From Actinomycetota bacterium (GTDB taxonomy: Bacteria > Actinomycetota > Thermoleophilia > Solirubrobacterales > Solirubrobacteraceae), in NCBI GenBank assembly GCA_005883255.1, contig VAXS01000133.1:1-9005 (forward strand): DNA of 9,005 nt. Reading direction: 5' to 3'. A program made the position numbers and the translations under genes. Under the pieces are notes generated by a model. The model was not told where the DNA came from and ran no database searches. It saw nothing but the letters and a program-made list of their open reading frames with translations. Below are positions 6,270 through 9,005 of the stretch, piece by piece. Position 1 is the stretch's first letter, and each line of letters begins with the position of its first letter.

Positions 6270-7744
6270 CCGCCGCGCCGCCAGGGCGGTGGGATCTCCC
6301 GGCGGCGCGACGGGAGGCGGGCGCTGGGAGGCCCGGTGCGGGTGGAGGCGGCAGAGGCCCGGGCTGCGCTCGCCCAATTGGGGGCCGCCGCCGGCTGCTG
6401 GAGGAGGACGGGCCAGGTGCCCTGGTCGACCGCGCCCGTGGCCGCCAGGCCGTGCGCCGACTGGAAGTTGCGGACGGCCTGCGCCGTCCCGCTCCCGAAG
6501 GCCCCGTCGACCGCGATCGCCGCTCCCGCCCCGACCAGGTGCTCCTGCGCCCACACCACCAGGTCGCCCCGAGACCCCTGCGACAGCCGGGCGTAGGCGC
6601 CGGCCGCCGGCGGGGCCGGGCCGGCCGGCTGAACCGCCGCTGCGATCGCCTGCCAGCCGCGGGCGCTCGTCTCCTGCCAGTCCCACCAGCTCAGGCCGGT
6701 CGTGCCGTAGGCGCTCGCCAGCGAGCGGAAGCGAGCGATCTCGGCCGGCGCCGGGTCCTGGTAGAGCTGGCCCAGCGGGAAGATCGGGCGCTGGTAGGGC
6801 CGGTTGACCGGCCAGGTGTGCGAGTACACGTTGTCCACCGTCGTCCCGATCGCCTTCCAGTACATCTGGGGCAGGTTGAACTGCGCGCCGCCCGGGCCGA
6901 GGAAGACCGAGAACGGGAACGAGGGGTGGTAGTCCACGTAGGGGAAGCCGGCCAGCGCCAGCGGGTAGGAGGCGCCGATGCCCGCGCGCAGCGCCGACAG
7001 GTAGGTCTGCGCTTGGGCGTAGCGCCCCTCGTACTCGGACTCGGCGTCGATGACCAGGCAGTCGGCGCCGTTGCGCACCGCCTGCGCGCCCACCGCCGCC
7101 TCGCCGCGCGGGTTGCTCCCGTACACGTACTGCCAGGCGCACACATGCAGTCCCGCCGCCTTCAGGGCGGACACGTTCTGGGGCGTGAACTGGCTGGACC
7201 AGAAGCTCGTCCCGTCCGAGCTCTTGAGGAACACGGTGCTCACGCCGCTCGCGCGCGCGCGGGACTCAATCGCGCTCAGGTTGCCGCCCTCGCTGCTGTG
7301 GAGGATCCAGATCCACATCCCCTGCCCGTCCAGCGCCGTCCCGCTGGCCGGCGCCGAGACCGGCCGGGGCAACCTGCGCAGGATCCGCACGACCCGCGAC
7401 CAGTTCGAGCGGCGGGTCCCGTTGCGCAGCCGGACGCGTCCGCCGGTGGCGTCGGCGGGCAGCCGGAACACCCACCGCAGGCGCGAGCGGCGCACGGGCG
7501 CCACCGTCCGGCGGCCCCGGCGGGTGGCCACTTCCACGCGCAGCCGCCCCTGCACCCCCAGCGCGGCCACCACCAGCCGCGAGCCGGGCGCGACCGCGGG
7601 GGCGCGGTGGCAGGAGCGGGGGAAGCAGTCCACCCACAGCAGGCGCAGCGCCGGCGTGCGCGCCCCGGCGAGCGCCGGAAGCGCCGCGGCGAGCGCCAGC
7701 GCCAGCGCGACAGCCCCGGCCATGCGCCTCGTCGTCGAGCCCAT
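6266..7744 (-). CDS. Exported cell-wall protein: glycosidase-like barrel plus peptidoglycan-binding domain
   Basis: Read from ATG 7744 to TAG 6266-6268, 492 residues. Residues 1-28 are a signal peptide (basic start, long Ala/Leu core, A-L-A-G-A end). Residues 33-122 are a beta-rich, Arg-rich Ig-like region with a C40-x4-C45 pair that may form a disulfide. Residues 141-372 resemble a TIM-barrel glycosidase: G-M-W-I-W-I at the start, F-L-K-S-S-D-G, W-Q-Y-V-Y-G, L-V-I-D-A-E with D233 and E235 as candidate acid residues, and L-S-W-W-D-W-Q at the last strand. Residues 385-449 are a peptidoglycan-binding type 1 domain (L-S-Q-G-S-R-G, then V-D-G-A-F-G-S-G-T and F-Q-S-A-H-G-L). The product should act at the wall, perhaps as a hydrolase; the barrel family is not certain. 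The last 43 residues are a Pro/Arg/Ala-rich tail with no recognisable fold. The gene is convergent with lysX, the stops overlapping in CTAG. Confidence 0.85.
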   Translation of the reverse strand: MGSTTRRMAGAVALALALAAALPALAGARTPALRLLWVDCFPRSCHRAPAVAPGSRLVVAALGVQGRLRVEVATRRGRRTVAPVRRSRLRWVFRLPADATGGRVRLRNGTRRSNWSRVVRILRRLPRPVSAPASGTALDGQGMWIWILHSSEGGNLSAIESRARASGVSTVFLKSSDGTSFWSSQFTPQNVSALKAAGLHVCAWQYVYGSNPRGEAAVGAQAVRNGADCLVIDAESEYEGRYAQAQTYLSALRAGIGASYPLALAGFPYVDYHPSFPFSVFLGPGGAQFNLPQMYWKAIGTTVDNVYSHTWPVNRPYQRPIFPLGQLYQDPAPAEIARFRSLASAYGTTGLSWWDWQETSARGWQAIAAAVQPAGPAPPAAGAYARLSQGSRGDLVVWAQEHLVGAGAAIAVDGAFGSGTAQAVRNFQSAHGLAATGAVDQGTWPVLLQQPAAAPNWASAARASAASTRTGPPSARLPSRRREIPPPWRRGG

Positions 7745-7784
7745 CTGCCACAAGGTCGCATGACGGGCCCCGAAGTTGCGGTCG

Positions 7785-7800
7785 CGCAGGGAATCCTGCG
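7785..7800. repeat. Inverted repeat between divergent genes (operator candidate)
   Basis: CGCAGG at 7785-7790 and CCTGCG at 7795-7800 are perfect inverted repeats around GAAT. The site sits in the 105-base region between the divergent wall-protein and aldo/keto reductase genes, where a regulator could act on both. Six-base arms are short in such GC-rich DNA, so chance is possible. Confidence 0.25.
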
Positions 7801-7849
7801 GCGAACCGCGGGCGTGCCCGCCCCGCGCAGCGGGTAGGCGCTGGGGCGG

Positions 7850-8704
7850 ATGGCCGAGCTGGGAGGCACCTTTCGCCTGGGCGGCGACGGTCCCGAGGTG
7901 AATCGCCTGGGCTTCGGCGCGATGCGGCTCACCGGCCGGGGGATCTGGGGTGAGCCGCCGGACCGCGAGGCGGCGCGGGGCGTGGTGCGGCGCGCGGTCG
8001 AGCTGGGGGTGAACCTGATCGACACGGCGGACTCCTACGGTCCCGCCGTCTCCGAGGAGATCATCGCCGAGGCCCTGCACCCCTACCCGGACGGCCTGGT
8101 CATCGCCACCAAGGGCGGGCTCACCCGGTCCGGCCCCGGCCGCTGGGACCGCGACGGGCGCCCCGAGCACCTCCGCGAGGCCTGCGAGGGCAGCCTGCGC
8201 CGCCTGCGGCTGGACGCGATCGAGGTCTACCAGCTGCACGCGGTGGACCCGAAGGTGCCGCTGGAGGAGTCCGTGGGCACGCTGATCGAGTTGCGCGACG
8301 CGGGCAAGATCCGCCGGATCGGGCTCTCCAACGTGACGGTGGAGGAGCTCGAGCGCGCGCTGGCGCTCACCGCGGTGGTGACGGTCCAGAACCGCTACAA
8401 CCTCGCGGACCGGTCCTCGGAGGACGTCCTGGAGGCCTGCGCCGCCCGCCGCATCGGGTTCATCCCCTGGTTCCCGCTCGCCACCGGCGAGCTCGCCCGG
8501 CCCAGCGGGACGCTGGAGGAGATCGCCCGCCGCCACGACGCCACGCCGGCCCAGGTGGCGCTGGCCTGGCTGCTCGCGCGCTCGGAGGTGACGCTGCCGA
8601 TCCCCGGCACGGCCTCGATCCAGCACCTGGAGGAGAACCTCGGCGCCGGCCGGCTGCGGCTCGACCCGGACGAGGTGGCAGCCCTCGAGGACGCGGTGGG
8701 CTAG
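7850..8704 (+). CDS. Aldo/keto reductase
   Basis: The 284-residue product is a complete aldo/keto reductase, an (alpha/beta)8 barrel that reduces aldehydes or ketones using NAD(P)H in the cytoplasm. The catalytic tetrad is present: D58 and Y63 (D-T-A-D-S-Y-G), K88 (A-T-K-G-G) and H130 (Y-Q-L-H). The family signature G-L-S-N is at 158-161, the Q-N-R-Y-N strand at 180-184, and the cofactor phosphate-binding segment I-P-G-T-A-S-I-Q-H-L-E-E-N at 251-263. Length is slightly short for the family, with a short C-terminal loop, as in the bacterial Tas/pyridoxal-reductase-like group. The natural substrate cannot be told. ATG 7850 is preceded by a GGGG stretch (7843-7846) and a TAGGCG at 7835-7840 that may be a weak -10 box. 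The STAS gene follows 42 bases downstream on the same strand, so co-transcription is possible. Confidence 0.93.
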   Translation: MAELGGTFRLGGDGPEVNRLGFGAMRLTGRGIWGEPPDREAARGVVRRAVELGVNLIDTADSYGPAVSEEIIAEALHPYPDGLVIATKGGLTRSGPGRWDRDGRPEHLREACEGSLRRLRLDAIEVYQLHAVDPKVPLEESVGTLIELRDAGKIRRIGLSNVTVEELERALALTAVVTVQNRYNLADRSSEDVLEACAARRIGFIPWFPLATGELARPSGTLEEIARRHDATPAQVALAWLLARSEVTLPIPGTASIQHLEENLGAGRLRLDPDEVAALEDAVG

Positions 8705-8726
8705 CCGACCGCCGCCGGCCGACCAG

Positions 8727-8732
8727 TAGCCT
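8727..8732 (+). promoter_or_regulatory. Possible -10 box (TAGCCT) for the STAS gene
   Basis: This is the same TAGCCT hexamer as at 2059-2064. Here it lies directly before the Shine-Dalgarno GAGGAG. A start site 7-8 bases downstream would leave a leader too short to include the Shine-Dalgarno, so either the hexamer or the Shine-Dalgarno is the working element, not both in full. Confidence 0.25.
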
Positions 8733-8738
8733 GAGGAG
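8733..8738 (+). promoter_or_regulatory. Ribosome binding site (GAGGAG) for the STAS gene
   Basis: GAGGAG lies eight bases before ATG 8747, the best Shine-Dalgarno match in the window. It fixes the start of a gene that is otherwise incomplete here. Confidence 0.65.
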
Positions 8739-8746
8739 CGGGACCG

Positions 8747-9005
8747 ATGGCGCCGACGCTGGACATCGAAAGCCACCCGCTGGACGGGGGCGTGGAGCTC
8801 GTGCTGACGGGCGAGCTGGACATCTCGAGCGTGTCGCAGCTCCGGGACGAGCTGCGCCGCCTGCGCACGGCGGAGGTGCCGCTGGTCCGTCTGGACATCT
8901 CCGCCCTGGAGTTCGTGGACTCGACGGGGCTGCGCTCGCTGCTGGTGGCCGCCCGCGACGCGCGGGTGCACGGCTGGAAGCTGGCCCTCACCCGCGCGCC
9001 GGCTC
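8747..9005 (+). CDS. STAS-domain anti-sigma factor antagonist (3' end outside window)
   Basis: The frame is open from ATG 8747 to the window edge and gives 86 residues of a STAS-domain protein like SpoIIAA or RsbV. Such proteins release a sigma factor by binding its anti-sigma kinase, and are switched off when the kinase phosphorylates a conserved serine. The core is clear: a strand ending in L-T-G-E-L-D, an amphipathic helix at residues 27-40, a strand V-R-L-D-I-S, and F-V-D-S-T-G-L at 56-62, in which S59 is the expected phosphorylation site, followed by the helix R-S-L-L-V-A-A-R. About 15-30 residues are likely missing. No kinase or sigma factor gene is in the window. It could also be a STAS module of a longer protein, but the N-terminal position of the domain fits a stand-alone antagonist. 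Confidence 0.88.
   Translation, partial: MAPTLDIESHPLDGGVELVLTGELDISSVSQLRDELRRLRTAEVPLVRLDISALEFVDSTGLRSLLVAARDARVHGWKLALTRAPA

Noticed and set aside
5283..7142. 619-codon open frame on the minus strand
   Set aside because: Compositional shadow of lysX and of the wall-protein gene in another frame; no domain and no start signal.
4802..7837. 1011-codon open frame on the plus strand overlapping the second half of lysX and the wall-protein gene
   Set aside because: The product is low-complexity Arg/Gly/Ala/Pro sequence, crosses two well-supported genes on opposite strands, and has no recognisable motif.
7745..8971. Upstream extension of the wall-protein frame through the aldo/keto reductase region
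   Set aside because: The added sequence is antisense to a clear aldo/keto reductase and would bury the signal peptide that begins at ATG 7744.
1..9005. Mobile element, CRISPR array, tRNA or rRNA gene
   Set aside because: No transposase or integrase motifs, no regularly spaced repeats, no tRNA-like cloverleaf with a T-loop sequence and no rRNA segment were recognised on either strand.

Overview
The window is very GC-rich, gene-dense chromosomal DNA with G/C-ending codons, GTG as well as ATG starts, and weak or absent Shine-Dalgarno sites before several genes. Together with the gene content (a LysX-type LysRS/lysyl-phosphatidylglycerol synthase fusion, an EamA/DMT transporter, a STAS anti-sigma antagonist), this points to an actinobacterium, possibly of the Thermoleophilia/Solirubrobacterales type. 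The lineage is an inference from style and families. I see no tRNA, rRNA, CRISPR array, insertion sequence or phage gene, and no gene-free stretch longer than about 110 bases.

Layout. 1-381(+): 3' end of an alpha/beta hydrolase. 436-837(+): small single-domain cupin. 869-1447(-): four-helix membrane protein of unknown function, convergent with the cupin. 1554-1997(+): small exported protein with a His-rich segment and a DUF5666-like beta domain, divergent from the membrane protein and followed by a strong GC hairpin. 2073-2865(+): EamA/DMT transporter gene broken by an out-of-frame internal loss. 2862-6269(+): 1135-residue LysX-like fusion. 6266-7744(-): exported protein with a glycosidase-like barrel and a peptidoglycan-binding domain, convergent with lysX and sharing a CTAG at the stops. 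7850-8704(+): aldo/keto reductase, divergent from it. 8747-9005(+): STAS-domain anti-sigma factor antagonist, cut by the window end.

The centre of interest is the transporter-lysX pair and the exported protein facing it. LysX makes Lys-tRNA(Lys) with its synthetase half and moves the lysine onto phosphatidylglycerol with its membrane half, giving a less negative membrane. The domain order is synthetase first, then membrane helices, then lipid transferase, which is the reverse of mycobacterial LysX. The upstream transporter overlaps lysX by four bases (ATGA), so the two were probably translated together. In this sequence the transporter has lost roughly 40 codons and its frame, and the out-of-frame continuation runs open straight into lysX. 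Automatic gene calling could therefore report a false 1398-residue fusion. The exported protein on the opposite strand would act at the cell wall, so three neighbouring genes concern the envelope; whether they work together is not shown by the sequence.
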